From: Monarcha castaneiventris obscurior
Taxonomy: Eukaryota > Chordata > Aves > Passeriformes > Monarchidae
Length of the DNA: 64,000 nt
Direction of reading: 5' to 3'
Assembly: GCA_026261815.1 (NCBI GenBank)
Contig: JAMPIT010000894.1
Span: 52,143,147-52,207,146, forward strand
Part shown: piece after piece, positions 1 through 64,000 of the stretch
Numbering within the stretch: the stretch's first letter is position 1
Layout: every line of letters begins with the position of its first letter
Position numbers and translations under genes: made by a program
The notes under the pieces: model-generated
The model's database searches: none
Told to the model about the DNA's origin: nothing
The model's input: the letters and a program-made list of their open reading frames with translations, nothing else

Positions 1-1904
1 AAAAAGAAAAAAAGAAGAAAGGAATGGGTTATAAGTATACTTCAATTCCTCGACATTGGCTATCCCTGAGAGTTTGGGAAGAACCCTACTACTTAAGCCA
101 TCTCTCTCTTGTCCTTCCAGGCATCCTTTCTAAATTACTTCAGTTTCAGTCTGAGAAAAAAAACACATCACAGCAAGTGCAGCCTGAGGTGACAGTGAGT
201 GACTCAGGTACCTCACTTCCAGTAGAAGAGGTCACACATAACATGCCAGCTACATCAATAAAAATTGCTTGTTGGACCACTGTGGCTTGTGAATCAGGAG
301 CAACATGGGCTCCTCCAAGACACCCACCTTGGATGGGTCTTGGATTCATGTTCCAATCCACAGCTGCCAAACAAGTGCATTATTCCTGGCACGTTGTCCC
401 ACCCCAGGGAAGCAGGCCAGGAGCCAGCTCACACAGCCACCTGCCAGTCACCCGGGGCAAGAGCAAAATGACTTCATGCAGGGTGGATGATGACAAGGAG
501 GTGCAATCCAACCCAAGCTGGGCTGTTTTGGGGACTTTGCCCCACTCTCCCCAGACAGCTGTCTGCTGCCTCACTGCCCCCTTGGGCTCAACTGCACACT
601 TGCAATTTGCAGGCTCCTTTTACAGCCTCAATTCAGGTCTGAGAGGTTTCAATATAACCTTTTCCAGGCCTTCTGGTGGTTGCTCCCAGCCTGCCCGTGC
701 TGTAATTTACCTTCATTGTGTCTGGGTTGAGCTGACCTGGCTCGTACAGGTCCGTTCTCTGTTTATTCCATTGGTATCCTGCACAGAGGAGACACACTGA
801 ATTGTCTCTGTGTCCTTCCACAGGGAGGTTCAAGTCGAAATTGTCTGTGTACCTTGCCAGAAACTTAAAACCAACAAAAGTAAACAGTCCTGTCAAATAG
901 AGGGCATCAGTTAATAGGAGAATAAGAATTCAGTATTATGACAATACAACAAGAGTGAGGCTAAAAGACAAAACACATCAAAGCCTCACACAGAAAATGA
1001 TACTTTCTCATTCTCTTCATTTTCTAGTTCAAAATGTTAAGCACAAGTAAAAGCCACGTGTGAAGAAAGGAGCCACTGTGAAAGCTGCTGTGCTCCTCTC
1101 AGTCAGTACAAGACAATCTTGACCTTCATGCCACAATATTAAGCCAAAGTTCTTGAAAGGAGGCATTGTTTCAAAAGCCAGGCATTTTCTCAAGGGTGAG
1201 AAATGCCTGCTAAAGACTAGGCTGAAACCCCTTGAGGTCACATTATATTTGACATGTGACATCTAAACTTTTTTATCTGAAAGGGGAATTTAGAAAGCTC
1301 TGGCTGCTCTGTGCTACTTAGCAGGGCTTTGAACAGGATCCAGCATAAGTGTGTACTAACAGAAAGTCCATGGGAAAGCTTTAGATAGGGCTTTAGATAT
1401 CCTTGCTATTCATCTAAATATTTATCCTGTGATGTGTGAGTACACCTGCCGCTCTCCTTTGGGCCTGAAGAGAGTTATTTCTGTTTTGGATAGGTCTGGC
1501 ATGAAATACACAGCTGATAATGTGCCACCAGCCACCCTCCCCCTGCAATACCAGAGGAAACAGGTTCCCTGAGATGCAAAATGACATCTTTTATCACACA
1601 GTAGTGTGATTCTAGCAAGAGCCTAAATATGGATGCACAGAAACTTTTACTTCCATAGACACAATATGCAGAATAGGCTTCTTAAGCACCAGTACCTTTA
1701 ATTGCCCTGACAGTGATAATTTGGCATTAAGAGCTGCAGTGTGGCTGGCAGTGAGTGAAATTTGGGAAGCAGCGTTTGGACAGATACACACAGCAGTAAA
1801 TGGCGGATGAAAGACCAGAGATGACCCAGCAGTGTGAAATCCCAGAAATCCAACCCTATCCCAGGCTGCAACCAGAGCATTGTGGGCAGCGGGGTGAGGG
1901 ATGA
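1..1904. other. No recognisable gene
   Basis: A 258-codon plus-strand frame (24-800) is open but has no family features, biased composition or splice context; treated as chance. No other feature seen. Confidence 0.6.
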
Positions 1905-2450
1905 GGGTTTTGCCCCTCTGCTCTGCTCAGATCCCACCTCGAGCACTGCATCCAGCTCTGGTTCCCCTGCACAGCAAGGACATGGACCCATTGCAATGAG
2001 TCCAGAGGAGGCCACCGAGCTTATCTGAGTTTATCTGATGGAGCACCTTCTCTGTGAGGAAAGGCTGAGAGAACTGGGATTGTTCAGCCTGGAGAAGAGG
2101 GGGCTCCAGGGTGCAGCCTTCCCACACCTGAAGGGAGCTACAAGAGAGACAGAGAAGAACTGGTTACATTGGCAGGTAGTGGTGGGACAACGGGGGAGTG
2201 GCTTTAAACTGACAGTAGGTTTACATTGGATATCAGCAAGAAATTCTTACCTGTGAGGATGATGAGGCACTGACACAGGTTTCCCAGAGAAGCTGTGGAT
2301 GCCCCATCCTTTCAAGTGTTCAAGGCCAGTTTGGATGGGGCCCTGAGCAGCCTGGTCTAGTGGAAGGTGCCCCTACACCTGGTAGGGGGATGGAAAGTAG
2401 GTGATCTTTAAGGTCCCTCCCAAACCAAACCGTTCTATCATTCTATGAAA
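1905..2450 (+). mobile_element. CR1-type LINE, 3' end fragment
   Basis: Carries the hallmark CR1 3' blocks in order: a GCACTGCATCCAGCTCTGG block, GGAAAGGCTGAGAGAACTGG, TTGTTCAGCCTGGAGAAGAG, the TGGATGGGGCCCTGAGCAGC block and a closing TTCTATCATTCTATGA. It is 5'-truncated and diverged, the normal state for avian CR1. Confidence 0.9.
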
Positions 2451-2459
2451 TGCTAAAAG

Positions 2460-2461
<2 letters not shown>

Positions 2462-2491
<30 letters not shown>
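2462..2491. repeat. Poly-T run, 30 bp
   Basis: Uninterrupted T tract just past the CR1 3' end. CR1 copies do not normally end in poly(A), so this is a separate simple repeat. Confidence 0.9.
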
Positions 2492-2493
<2 letters not shown>

Positions 2494-2707
2494 CCAACCT
2501 GACTCCTCAAATCCTGGGAAGCGCTGCTCTCATATTCACTTCTCAGTGCAAGTTCATTGCATAGCAAAGGACAAACGGCAGCACCACGGGAAAAGTACCG
2601 AGGTGTCGCCTGCCCCTTCGACACTGATTTCCCGGTCCCTGCAGCAATCGGGATCCTGGAGCTCCATCTACTGGCACCGCGGGACCGGCCGTGGAGGAGG
2701 CGACCGC

Positions 2708-2990
2708 CGGGATGAGGGGACCCTGCCCGGGACACACTCGGGATGAGGGGACCCTGCCCCGGGACACACACTCGGGATGAGGAGACCCAGCCCGGGACGC
2801 ACCTGGGATGAGGAGACCCTGCCCTGGGACACACCCGGGGATGAGGACACCCTGTCCCGGGACACACCCGGGATGAGGGGACCCTGCCCCGGGACGCACC
2901 CGGGATGAGGGGACCCTGCCCCGGGACGCACCCGGGATGAGGGGACCCTGCTCCGGGACGCACCCGGGATGAGGAGACGCTGCCCCTGGG
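2708..2990. repeat. GC-rich ~31-bp minisatellite, about nine units
   Basis: Degenerate tandem units built on GGGATGAGGGGACCCTGCC followed by CCGGGACACAC or CCGGGACGCAC. Unit length varies slightly near 31 bp. It opens all three minus frames for up to 188 codons, a by-product of periodicity. Confidence 0.95.
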
Positions 2991-5900
2991 CATTGCAAGG
3001 TTTAAGGGAGCCTCCCTGGGATCCTGCTGCTGCTGCAGGGTCAGATCATCCCCCACGGAGCCACAGCCCGGTCCCGATGTTCATCCCACTCCCGGCTGGA
3101 GTGTCCGAGTATCGCTCCACTGTGGAAGGTCTCAAGTTCCTTCAAATGAGCTCAAATGGCACTGAGATTCCACAGCCACTTCCAGGTGCTATGGTACAAG
3201 AGGATATTTCAAAAAGCAGGAGGAGCTTACCTTTAGGGAACTTGGTTGCACTCAGGTCGGCAAATTCTTGCAGGTGACCCGATTTTAAAGTGTGCAGTAC
3301 CAAATATCCTAACTCTAGGGTCTCCAAAATGGTTATCAACAAGTGGTAAAAACCCCACAAGCAGGCAGGTTCTTGTAGCCCATTTTTTTTTCCTTCTCAA
3401 ATCAGTTATTTTCTCCTTTTTTTGCTATATAAATGTATCCGTTCCAGAGTCAGTGCATCAGCCCTGCCACAGTGGAAATCGGTCTCTCACACCCCTCCTC
3501 CACTGAGGTGCTCACCAATTTACCCCAGGTGAGAATCCGGTCAAATAATCACAGAACAGCCAGGCCATAAGGGGAAGGCTCATTTGTGAATCTTCACAAT
3601 GTTTAGAGCTATTTGCAAAGCACTTTTTACATCCAAAATTTTGATGACACTGCTCATATTTTTAAGAAATAGTATGTGGAGTTTTTTACTATTAATATCT
3701 ATTTATATGGCCACAGCTTTATTAGAAATGTGCCTGTTCTGTCTTTTCTATAATTGATGCATTAGGGTTAGAGAGACTTGTGAAAAACTGTTGTTTTGAC
3801 ACTCTCCATCTACAAATCAAGCTCCTTTAACAAATACTTTCAGCTTGCTTTCCTCATAAATTTGAATTTAAGCACTACCTTTTCTTAGAAAGAAAATAAA
3901 GGGGGAAATTAACTTCCCTCTTTCCCCATAACACCAGATTGAGAGAGAGCTATCAAGAGATATATAAGTAGCAACTGTTTTCTACTGGGTACTTAAGGGA
4001 AACAGATGGGTGCAATTACGGTTTTATGGAGGTCTTACCTAAAATGCTTACACTCAGCTGCCACATTGCAGTTTGATTCTCGCTTATAAATACATATATT
4101 AATCTTTGTAAAGGTCTGTACAGATTTTAAGCTAAGGGGGAACATGCAGCCTCCTAGCTACCTCCCAGGGAAGGAAACCATATTAAAACCAGAAAGTGCA
4201 ATCATACTGGAACTGACAGGACTTGGAGGAGGCAAATTCTCCTCGCTCGAAACGACTCAAATCGTGCAGAAAGCAGCAGAGGGAGCCAGCTGCCTTGCTT
4301 TGGAGGAACCAGCGCTTCTGATGCCCTGCAGCCAGCCCAGCACCGACCCTCGACCTGCTTTACCCCGGGGCAGTGAATCTCCTGTTCCCTGAGGCTGTGT
4401 CGTTGCACAGGAAATATAGGGGAAAGCTGAGCTTTGCCGCATCATTAAAGTTTACCGACCCGTTCAGGCTGTACCAGCACCCCTGGCAGTGAGCAGCACC
4501 TAAATGCTTTCCAGGAACCTGAAAGAACACCCGTTTGGTTGTAAAACTAACTGAGAGAGAAATAAAAACCTTCTCTTTATGGCCCACGCCTTTACATCTG
4601 TGTAAGCATTTTATCTTTTCATACGAGCTGCAGGAACGCTTTGGCTCAAATCAGTGAGGAAAGTTATACACAGAACTTAATTTCTCTGACAAAATCAGCA
4701 ACAAAACTGCTGTGCCGGTGTCCCCCACCCCCCCAGTATCGGCCGTGGTGTTTACTCACCTTCAATTCCATTGAAGGAATTTTCATTTTCTTCTCATATG
4801 ATGACACGATGTAAAACAAAGGAGAAAACAGCTAATATCGTCACACACATTTTAAAAACCGAACCTCAGTTTTAGCAGGTAAAGTAACAACACAAAACTC
4901 CATTTAATTTTTGGATCTCTAGCTCCAGAGCCAGATTTTTTTCTCCGCACTGGAACCACAAGAAAATATCCACAAAGCTACAAGACACAAGTCCTCCTAC
5001 TCTCTTCTCAGGGAGCCTCCTCCTCTGTTTCTCACGCTTATAATGTTATGGTTCAATTTATCTTTGAGTGACCCCAGTTAAATCAATCGGTCTTCAATGC
5101 ATTTGCACAGGTACTCAGGGGGAAACAATTTGATTAGCTAACCATTTAATTACAAACTGCTGAATTAATAATGCAAGAGAACTTGACTCAAAATGAACAT
5201 AGTACTGACATCTGGGAAGAGGTGAGGCAACCAGTGTAAATTTATTTGTAAAGTGTGCATTATTTGGAAGCAGTAAAAGCCAATAAACACAGAATCAGGC
5301 TAATTCTGCAGGTATCTTCTCACGAGTGGAGCAAAAGGTTGAGTTCTGTGGTTATAAATATACTCATATATTTACAGCACGCCTTAATTAGGACCAGTGA
5401 AAGGAGGGAAATCGCATATTCTCGTTCCATTAAATATCCTTTCACAATATGAGCCATCTAGATAGCAGACGAAGGGTGTGCTGGAGCAGCACTTCTCCCA
5501 GCTCAGGGGCTGAATGTCTCCAGGGTGTTCCCACCTCTCCAGCACGTGTCCACAGCAGGCTGTCCCTCCCTGCCCCAGGGATTCCCGGCCCCATGGCACC
5601 GGGCTCAGGCTGGCATGACGCAACCCAGCACGCTGGGAAGAGCTTCGAACATGATGCAAGAGCTACGAGCACACAGTGAGACTGTCGCCTCAAAAGGTCA
5701 TTGCTGCGAGCTCCTTGTCCGGCAGGCTCACTCCAGTTAAGAGCACAGAGATTTTCGTGATATTTAAAAATCAAAAAGAAAGATTAAGCCTTTCTGCTTA
5801 CTTGAATGGTATGGGATATCACTTCTGGGGAGCCTTGATGGGGTTCATTCTCTGGAGAAAATCCGTGCTGTTGGCAGCATCCCTGAGATAACCTCGCTCA

Positions 5901-8900
5901 GCCAGAGGCTGTGGCTGTAGTCCCTGCATTGCCCAGGCCACTGCTGCTGCTCCCGAGCTGAAAGGCAGTGCTGAGCTGGCAGCAGAGGACTGAGCATTGC
6001 CCCATTCCCCCTCACAGAACAGAACTGCCCTGTAGGTAGGACAAGCTCTGTGTGATTCCTGACACTGCTCCAGGACTGGAGGTGCTAAGCTCGAGCATCG
6101 TTCGCATCACGCTGTCAGAGCCAAATCCCCTCTTCCATAATGAAAGGTTTCAGTATCCCAAACCTGAGATGTCTCACAATGCCTTCATTTAACACTGCTC
6201 CATGATAATCCTGCAGCCAAGGCTGTATTCAATTTCCATCTCTGCTGCTCGCTCATTCCATTAGCTTGTCATGCTGTTTTGCACAGTTATAAATGGGAAA
6301 TATTTATAAGTACATCACAAACATGGATGAGAGCCAGTTAACCAATGTTTCTAAAGCCCTCAGAGGCCACAGGGAAGAGGAAACAGAGGGGTGTCCAGAG
6401 TTTGCTTAAAGCATTGAATTCTTTAATGTTATTTTTCATAAGCCAAAGCCCACCTGTATATGTTAATATACTGCACTGCAGATGCCTGAGATACTCACAA
6501 TTATGTGTAAAAGCAGGACAGACTTTGGGCAGGATTTAAAGATTAATTTTGAAATGATTTTCACTTTATCTAAGCTCTATATTGTTCCTTTATTTATACC
6601 ATAGAATAAAATATCCTGTAAGGTTTTGGGTTAATTTCTGTGATATACAGAACACTTGCAGAGTCTGGTGGTTCTGTGGTGCTCATCATTCTATTAATAC
6701 TTTCAGCATTAGAAATTAAGGGTGTTTTCCATTTGCTGTCCTGCTACAGGAGAGAACTGCTTAGCTTGGCCCAGTGGGCTGTAAATTCAGAAGAGTTTCA
6801 CTGTGCACCACAGGCTACAGTGTGGTATAGACATGTGCATAAACTATTTCCTTGACTTAAATCTAGGTCTGCTTCAATGCTGTTGCAAGAAACATTAAAA
6901 GTGTAGTAAATAGCAAAAATGCGATTATTTACAGAGTGAACACTAACTTATAAATTACCATACAATCCAAGAATAACTGCATAAAATATCCTGGCACAAC
7001 ACAGTTTATCTGTTTTACTGTCATAGTCTGAAGATATCACAATTCTGGTGCTTTTTAACTATCTCTAAACACTGACATTTGCTGGGCCCAGTACAAAACC
7101 AGATTAAGTTCTATGAGTTTCTGTGAGCATGGTTCAACACCTGAAGCCCCGTTAGGGTGTTGTGTTTGTTCATTCAGCCAGGAGAAATTCTCATCCTGGG
7201 GCAGGCAGTCAGCACAAGACTTGGCAACCAGCTAATTCTGCCACGTGCAGATCTCACCATTTTAAAGGTACAATCCAAACACTGGCTCTGATTTGAAAAT
7301 TTACTGGGAGTCTGTCACAAACTACACCCTAAACAGGAAGAAGTTATCTGAAAATTATCTTTCAGGAACCTCTTTTCAGACACTTGGAATGAAAAGGGAG
7401 CAACTGGGCCTGGATATTTGACAACAGATTTGAACACTGCAATTTGTCATCACCACAGTAATATTCCCACCGCAGCAAACACTTTTCCCAACAAACCCAT
7501 CCACACACTGTGTTCCTACTGTTACACATCCTAATATAAACTTCTATGGAAGTCTCCTTAGTCTAAATCCTACCAATCTACTAAATGCTCTCACGAAAAC
7601 ACCCATAACTACACACTAAAATGTACTTTCACAAATGTTTTCTAATGGACAAGAACATTTCTCAAAAAACAACCACTCCACTTCTTGCTCCTGGTCTACA
7701 AATACAGCTTCAAAAGATAGGCACCCTCCTCAGCCTATGACTACTGCCTATCTTTATTTCCCACAGACTATCTCATTTGATAGCTAAATAAAATCAGAGA
7801 AACTCAGCTGGTATTTCGCTTTTTGTCTATAATACAGTTTATTGCCTGCATTTAACACTTGAAGGAATTGCATGCCCAGAAGTTTTTCTACATTTTCCTA
7901 TTTATAAAATTCAAAAGTTGCCTCTATCTATAAATGATGTCCTAATTATGTCTGAAGAGCAGCACAGCTTTAACCCTGAGAGAAGGATTCCCTACCCCTC
8001 AAGCCAATAGGCCCCCAGGTCAGAAAGTTGATGCTGATAATTTTATTTTCCCATAAACCAAACAGAGAGGAACCAATAATAATAATATTAAAACATTTGC
8101 AGTGTCTGCATGACTTCTTGCCAATAGAGGGTTTTTGTTCTGGTTTTTTGGTTAATTATTCCAATTTCTGGCATTTTCAATTTTGGAATATCTCTTCTGA
8201 TTCCTCCAGATTAATACATTACAATATGGTTTTCCTCTCACTAATAAGTAGCATGTTCCTTGGCACTTCATGCGTACAGACATTTAAACTAAAAACATCT
8301 TTTGCTACTTGTTCATGTCATGTTTGTTTCTCAATAACTTAGAGCAGCTGAAAAACAAAAAGGCAAAATATCTAATTGGTATTGAAAATATTACCACAAA
8401 GAGCAAGCTGTCTCCTGTATTAGCATAGCTGCTTTCATTTTGCTATCAGAAGTTACAAGCAACTTAGCTAATGATTGTTAAATGATATTGCACGATAAAT
8501 ACGTGAATTGAAAGCAGATGTAACTGAGAGCAAAAATTTCAGATTGATGTGCAGAAAGACATTTCACATGTTTTATTGTTCAGCAATGCACATTACACAC
8601 ATAAACATGCAGTCATTGGTTAATCTGTATGGTGAGACACCAGTTTGTGCTAACTGTGATGCCATTCTCCTGTCACAAGCAGGTCTGGAACAAGCAGGTC
8701 TTTGAAATTGTCTGGGGGGGGGAGTGAAAGCCAAATCTGTAGCTGCCATTTCTTCTTTGACAGATCTATTATCAAAGTGCAATTTATCTCTTTTCCAACT
8801 AAACACACAAAGGATTTCCCCTTTCTACATGTAACCCATTACATGTAGGAAAATATATTGCTCTTATAACCTGCACTCTATTGTGAATTTGCTGACCCAC

Positions 8901-10794
8901 AGGTTCATGTTTGAAAGCATATGAAGTCATACACAGCACTTCAGTTTTTATTCTGCTTACCAACATGACATGAGGTTTATGAGGGGGATTTTTTAAAATA
9001 GTTACTAGTCTTAGAGTATTAATCAGAATCTAAGTTAGCCTTAAGAGTGCTCAGGTCATTCGGTCCTGCCAGCACACAGCCAAAAGGCGTTTTATTTATG
9101 ACAAAAAATTGGAAAACTTCTATTTTTAATAAAGACATAATATACCCTGGGTAAATTTTATTTAAACAGGTGTTCCCTAAAATTAATTGTACCGTAAATA
9201 ATCTTACAGCCTTTGAGAAACAGAAAGAGGCTCTTGTTGACTCTGCTCTTCCAGGAAAAGAGGAAGCCATCAATAATCTCTCACATTTCTACCACTGTCC
9301 CTAGATGAAATCTAGACAGCATATCATTTCTGCACTATTAATCGTAAAAGATAGGTCTTTGGTGGAGGAACTGAGAAAAAGTGACACCTGTAGCACAGAT
9401 GAGGGTGATTAATTCAGTGACAAACCAGCACTCACTGCCCTGTGCCAAGACTCTTACTGTTTTGAGGGATTTGACAGAAAGCAAACATATTTGAATTCAC
9501 GTTTAGAAAATGTAAATTTTCTGTCCCTTCATCTCAGAGTTTGCCAGTTGGTTTCTAATATCCAGATTTTCATTTCTTCAAAGGAAAGAAAAGATGAGCT
9601 CACTACCAAGTTAAGGGCAAACAGTAAGTCACACGGATAGTAGAATATAACATTCATGTCTTATTATTATTTCATATATAAACCTTTAAAGTGTTATCTA
9701 AAATAACATACATGGTTACCAGACAAAATAGCCCATATAAACTATGCTGAAAATATCATCTTTATTTACAGGAACCTAATTAAAATGAATTTCAATTGCG
9801 TTTGAGGTCTGCAACAACCTCCTCTTCCAGAGCTGGACCCCAGCCCAGATTATTCTGCTGGGCAGAGCTCTAAGGAGGAAGATGTCCCTCACATACATGA
9901 AGAAATCCCTGGGCATTCAGAGATGTGGCTCACCTGTAGCTGGAAGAGGTGGGAAGCAGTTTGCAAACTATCACTCTCTGCTCAGGTGTGATGTCCTGTT
10001 ACCCATCCCACCCTTCAGACTTTACAGTGACATGCAACCTTTGTTCAAGTGAACTCTAAACCTGCTGTTGGTGGTGCTCTGCCTACACATTGTGAAATTT
10101 GGCAAAAAAAAAGAAAAAAAAAACCAGCTTAGACATCCTTTCTTTCTGTTTGAGCTTCTACATATTATATGTATTATCATCATCTCCTAGTACTGCTGGT
10201 AATCACAACTACGGGTAATAAGCAAAGAGAAAATCAGAAATAAATGACGTTATTTTATAGGCACTTCTATAACCATGTAATTCACTGCATAGTTAATTTA
10301 GTGAATTCCAATACCTGCTTCATAGAAAAACAACTGCCTTGGGTTGTATAAAAATGCTGCCTTTGAGAGCTACGAAATGCCACACTGCTTTACCAAGCAT
10401 GAATTAGATTCCAGAAGAATCATGCCTTGCAAACAGAGCACCCAGTATGCACTGAGAAACAGCTCTCACAGAGCCCTTGTATCAGCACTACAAGCACTTG
10501 TTCTTTCGTGATTTAATGAAAATGCTGTGCTTCAAAAGAAACAGCTAATCAGATAATCACATTATACTGTATCTCATAGGCTTTGAGCAGCCAAGCTCCC
10601 AGAAAAATCATTGAATAAGACAACAGGATTACAGCCTTAATGGCTACGTGTGGTATTTGTCACAAAGCACGGCCAACATTGACACTGAGGTTCCCAGATT
10701 ATTACATGGTTACCTGTGCTCTATAAAATAGAGATGTCACATTCAACAGATTATGAAACGGTACTGCAGTATGAGATACTATTAGTATGTTATT
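2991..10794. other. Gene-free stretch below TRIM66
   Basis: AT-rich unique sequence with no exon that I can match. Part may be a long TRIM66 3' UTR; in mammals the next gene on this side is STK33, but no kinase motif is visible here. Confidence 0.55.
8825..8848. repeat. Inverted repeat, 10-bp arms
   Basis: CTACATGTAA and TTACATGTAG separated by four bases. It lies in the gene-free stretch below TRIM66. Confidence 0.85.
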
Positions 10795-10800
10795 TTTATT
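10795..10800 (-). terminator. TRIM66: Candidate TRIM66 polyadenylation signal
   Basis: This is the first canonical AATAAA on the minus strand after the TRIM66 stop, about 260 bp downstream. Others lie further on, for example 9761-9766. Mammalian TRIM66 has a long 3' UTR, so use of this site is uncertain. Confidence 0.3.
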
Positions 10801-11060
10801 ATTATTTATCATTACCTATGACCAAAACATCAGTACTTCAGTGTAAACACTGCAAGACATATACGTGATTTAACAGATGGAATATTGACAGATTTAAACA
10901 TTTTGGATCTGTTGTCTATCCACGAGATCTAGAAATAAGGCATATGGTCAGCAGAATAGGAGAGTTTCAATAAACAGCCCGAGCACTTTGCTTTCCTCCC
11001 ACACACCTTAACTCTGCCAGTCATGCTGACGGATCCCTCAAATCTCATATCTTGAGGAGG

Positions 11061-60160
<49,100 letters not shown>

Positions 60161-60186
60161 TAAATCAGCTCATTTTATGCATTGTG

Positions 60187-60192
60187 TTTATT
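60187..60192 (-). terminator. RPL27A: RPL27A polyadenylation signal
   Basis: AATAAA on the minus strand, 27 bp after the stop codon, giving the very short 3' UTR typical of ribosomal protein mRNAs. Confidence 0.85.
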
Positions 60193-60219
60193 CAAAAAAT
60201 TTGAATAAAACAAAAACTT

Positions 60220-63088
<2,869 letters not shown>

Positions 63089-63103
63089 CTTGCCGGCGTG
63101 CGC

Positions 63104-63118
63104 GAGGGAGAGAAAGGG
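63104..63118 (-). promoter_or_regulatory. RPL27A: Pyrimidine tract, likely TOP motif and transcription start of RPL27A
   Basis: On the minus strand CCCTTTCTCTCCCTC lies 16-30 nt upstream of the ATG. Ribosomal protein mRNAs begin with a 5' terminal oligopyrimidine tract that puts translation under mTOR/LARP1 control; the start is inferred within this tract. Confidence 0.65.
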
Positions 63119-63124
63119 CGCGGC

Positions 63125-63134
63125 TCTCGCGAGA
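63125..63134. promoter_or_regulatory. TCTCGCGAGA promoter element
   Basis: Exact palindromic TCTCGCGAGA just upstream of the inferred start. This motif occurs in CpG-island housekeeping promoters and is bound by BANP when unmethylated (known for mammals). Confidence 0.65.
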
Positions 63135-63173
63135 GCGGCGGAAGGCGCGGGGGGCGGGCGGGCAGCGCCGAGA

Positions 63174-63183
63174 TCTCGCGAGG
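63174..63183. promoter_or_regulatory. Second TCTCGCGAG-type promoter element
   Basis: TCTCGCGAGG, one mismatch from the palindrome at 63125-63134 and about 50 bp from it. The pair suggests cooperative use at one promoter; this is inference. Confidence 0.45.
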
Positions 63184-63289
63184 TTTCGCTGAGGCGGGAA
63201 GGGCGGGGCGGGCGGCGGCTCCGCCCTCAGGCGGGCTCGGCCCCGTGTCCGTGCCGCCGCGGAAAAGCAGCGCTTTCACCGGAATTTAG

Positions 63290-64000
63290 GAACATTTGCG
63301 AGTTTGGTCACTTTATTAAACATCCACAGCTGTGGGAAAATGAAAACCACGTCCTTAAACACAATTATTTGCCACATTGGAGTGTGAATTCCTAGAGTGC
63401 TACTGTTTCTGAAGCTTGATTTCTAGGGTTTTTTTAATGGATTTTACGCTGTTAAGATTTTGAACAAAACTTTACCGATTTTAAACACAGGCCTCAGCAC
63501 TGGGTTTATTTTTCTTCAGGGTTTCCCCGGTGCACTTACAGTGTTCCGTGCTCAGGAACACCATTAGTTATAACAACAAATTTAGCAGAGAAAATAATGC
63601 ACTCCTTGGTTTTTGTTCATCTGATCTTTTCAGACACAGACCTCCAAAATAACACACGGACTGCTTTATACAGCTGTAGTGTGAGGATCAAAAAGACCTA
63701 CAGACTTTTTGGGGCATGATCTCACCTTGTCCAGTAAAATCCTCTGATTCACATTACAAAAGCAGGAGCATGCTGTCGGATAATACGTTTAAAAGCTTTC
63801 TCCTTAAAAATTTTAAAGTGCAAAGGGAGGAAGGCAGCTTTGGCACAGGAGATGGGTTTTACAGTGCCACATTCTTGTACATCAGCATTCCATGGCTTTC
63901 TCTTGCCTCTGCAGTAACTCCACAGCACATCCTCACAGTTTTACCCATCATTTTCTTAAGAGGAATAATACATCCCCCTACATTTACTAGCAGCTGCTGT
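63290..64000. other. Intergenic sequence upstream of RPL27A
   Basis: AT-rich sequence after the CpG island; no exon or repeat recognised. Confidence 0.5.

Noticed and set aside
24..800. 258-codon plus-strand frame
   Set aside because: No recognisable domain, no promoter or splice evidence and no matching exons nearby; likely a chance frame.
2490..3056. 188-codon minus-strand frame with repeated Pro/Gly/Ser units
   Set aside because: It is the minisatellite read in one of three equally open frames; unit length is not a multiple of 3 and no gene context is present.

Overview
The window is vertebrate nuclear DNA, most likely from a bird and plausibly a songbird. Genes are split into short exons with GT-AG introns. 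Several CR1-type LINE fragments, the dominant avian retrotransposon, are scattered through it, and several LTR-like insertions resemble passerine ones. The two recognisable genes are TRIM66 and RPL27A, neighbours also in mammals. Both lie on the minus strand.

TRIM66 fills 11061-56730 and was rebuilt here as 20 coding exons. They join in one uninterrupted frame of 1248 codons plus stop: RING, B-box 1, B-box 2, coiled coil, a long Pro/Gln-rich middle, a PINLS motif, a PxVxL (HP1-binding) motif, PHD finger and bromodomain. It is a TIF1-type chromatin reader. The complete RING, split over two exons 10.4 kb apart, stands out because human TRIM66 is usually described as RING-less. The last coding exon (11061-11120) carries only 19 residues and a stop, and is easy to miss because the preceding exon reads through its donor into an intronic stop.

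RPL27A (60220-63088) has five coding exons giving exactly 148 residues. It has a CpG-rich promoter with a pyrimidine (TOP-like) tract and two TCTCGCGAG-type elements. Its introns 3 and 4 each carry a copy of a SNORA3-like H/ACA snoRNA, and intron 2 carries a 53-bp minisatellite of five units.

Layout: 1-1904 no gene; 1905-2450 CR1; 2708-2990 GC-rich ~31-bp minisatellite; 2991-10794 no recognisable gene, possibly partly TRIM66 3' UTR or intergenic; 11061-56730 TRIM66 with CR1 and LTR-like insertions in introns; 56785-60160 intergenic or TRIM66 5' region with a CR1 reverse-transcriptase fragment; 60170-63120 RPL27A; 63290-64000 intergenic. Apart from the two genes and their snoRNAs I see no supported gene. 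Comparisons with human proteins, genome order and snoRNAs are from memory and were not computed.
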